From positions 1-60,423 of the forward strand of contig JACMPP010000054.1 in NCBI GenBank assembly GCA_014377445.1: a stretch of DNA of 60,423 nt, written 5' to 3'. Positions 59,858 through 60,423 of this stretch are shown piece by piece (within the stretch, counting starts at the first letter, position 1; each line of letters opens with the position of its first letter). The notes under the pieces are model-generated. The model was not told where the DNA came from. It did no database searches and saw only the letters and a list, made by a program, of their open reading frames with translations. The position numbers and the translations under genes are program-made. Origin of the DNA: Oligoflexus sp. (GTDB taxonomy: Bacteria > Bdellovibrionota_B > Oligoflexia > Oligoflexales > Oligoflexaceae).

Positions 59858-60423
59858 ATGAAACTAGTAAGTCTGACTTTGTTTGTAAGTGGCCTGATGT
59901 TGGGAGGGATTGCGAACGCGCAAGCCGATCTGCAAGCAAAAGGCGAAGCTGTCATCAACAAGTCTTGCGTCATGTGCCATGACACAAGCATGACTCCATC
60001 TTTCGTCGATGACGCTGGCGTCCTCGATAGCGCTGTGATCAAAGCCTACGCCGCTAAGATCAGCGCGCGCGTCTCCAGCACGACACGCCCTATGCCCCCT
60101 AAATCCACGCCGACTGCATTGCAGCCGACCGCTCAGGAAAAAGCCGATCTCCTGGCTTATATGTCGAGCCTCCTCGTCACGACACCCATCACAGCTCCAA
60201 CAACTGAAATCGTCCCCCTGTCTAAATTGACAGTTGAGCCCGGTTTCAAAATCGAAGTCTTCGCTCAGGCGAAAGGCGCTCGTTCTTTGGCCGTTCATAG
60301 CAGTGGCATCGTCTTCGCAGGCACAGGTGGCTTCTCAGACGTCGATTCTCAAGGCCGCGTCCACGCGATCGTCCCCACAGCGACTGGCAACAAGACTGTG
60401 ACCCTCGCCAGCGGTTTGAACAA
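59858..60423 (+). CDS. Secreted cytochrome c with beta-propeller start (partial)
   Basis: The frame begins at the ATG at 59858 (GAGAGG upstream) and runs off the window end; 188 codons are visible. A signal peptide (ending ANAQ) precedes a c-type cytochrome domain with heme site KSCVMCHD near residue 37 and an axial-ligand Met candidate in RPMPPKS near 77. From about residue 125, VEPGFKIEVFAQAKGARSLA and IVFAGTGGFSDVD resemble the start of a glucose/sorbosone dehydrogenase beta-propeller. Such fusions are quinoprotein-like or sugar dehydrogenases. The C-terminal part is not in view. Confidence 0.75.
   Translation, partial: MKLVSLTLFVSGLMLGGIANAQADLQAKGEAVINKSCVMCHDTSMTPSFVDDAGVLDSAVIKAYAAKISARVSSTTRPMPPKSTPTALQPTAQEKADLLAYMSSLLVTTPITAPTTEIVPLSKLTVEPGFKIEVFAQAKGARSLAVHSSGIVFAGTGGFSDVDSQGRVHAIVPTATGNKTVTLASGLN

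Noticed and set aside
1..60423. CRISPR array or prophage
   Set aside because: No regularly spaced repeats and no Cas, integrase, portal or terminase genes were seen in the window.

Overview
The window reads as chromosomal DNA of a Gram-negative, predatory or delta-proteobacteria-like organism, most likely an Oligoflexia/Bdellovibrionota relative. This is an inference from gene content: LptD and LpxD (an LPS outer membrane), two TonB-dependent receptors, many secreted lipoproteins, a fused SecDF, a gamma-type SpeD and PurB, an NrsF/ECF sigma pair, and a fragment of a TIGR02147-type regulator, a family I associate with Bdellovibrio-like bacteria. I saw no rRNA, tRNA or CRISPR array.

Layout. 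1-2.7 kb: the start of an unknown minus-strand gene, a secreted subtilase without a propeptide, and a lipoprotein. 2.9-9.4 kb: a five-gene minus-strand operon (LolD-like ATPase, two MacB/FtsX-type permeases, a LolA-like periplasmic protein, an outer-membrane barrel) that looks like one envelope-spanning export machine. A secreted START-domain protein is divergent from it. 10.4-13.2 kb: a gene-poor accessory patch with a convergent hicB/hicA pair that share stop-codon bases, and a decayed IS5-type transposase. 13.2-18.3 kb: housekeeping purB-lpxD-dinB operon with purA divergent. 18.6-26.4 kb: lipoprotein, dienelactone hydrolase, secreted nuclease, fragments of a regulator and of a receiver domain, an HPt-like protein without its histidine, a BON-LysM protein, YihY and a secreted alpha/beta hydrolase. 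27-32.7 kb: two convergent TonB-dependent receptors. 33.3-34.6 kb: a POT peptide transporter followed by a hemerythrin remnant.

34.9-44.4 kb: a polysaccharide polymerisation/export locus without any glycosyltransferase: Wzy-like polymerase, co-polymerase with a degenerate kinase domain, short Wza-like OPX protein, two outer-membrane barrels (one behind a helical repeat region), and a NodB-fold lipoprotein whose metal-binding residues are lost. Its combination of a short OPX protein, barrels and two probable pseudoenzymes is the most interesting part of the window together with the ABC/LolA/barrel cassette and the convergent hicBA.

44.6-53.7 kb: housekeeping folC-lptD-speD operon, a small Cys-rich protein and secDF. 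54-57.4 kb: a lipoprotein, a DUF883-like protein, then two decayed genes (a catalase with an internal deletion that removes its heme core, and a truncated HExxH metalloprotease). 57.5-60.4 kb: ECF sigma factor with NrsF-type anti-sigma factor, an FAD/NAD(P) reductase and the start of a secreted cytochrome c/beta-propeller protein that runs off the end. Many start codons were moved downstream of the longest ORF to fit a ribosome binding site and signal peptide; all assignments are by reading and remembered family motifs, not by database search.
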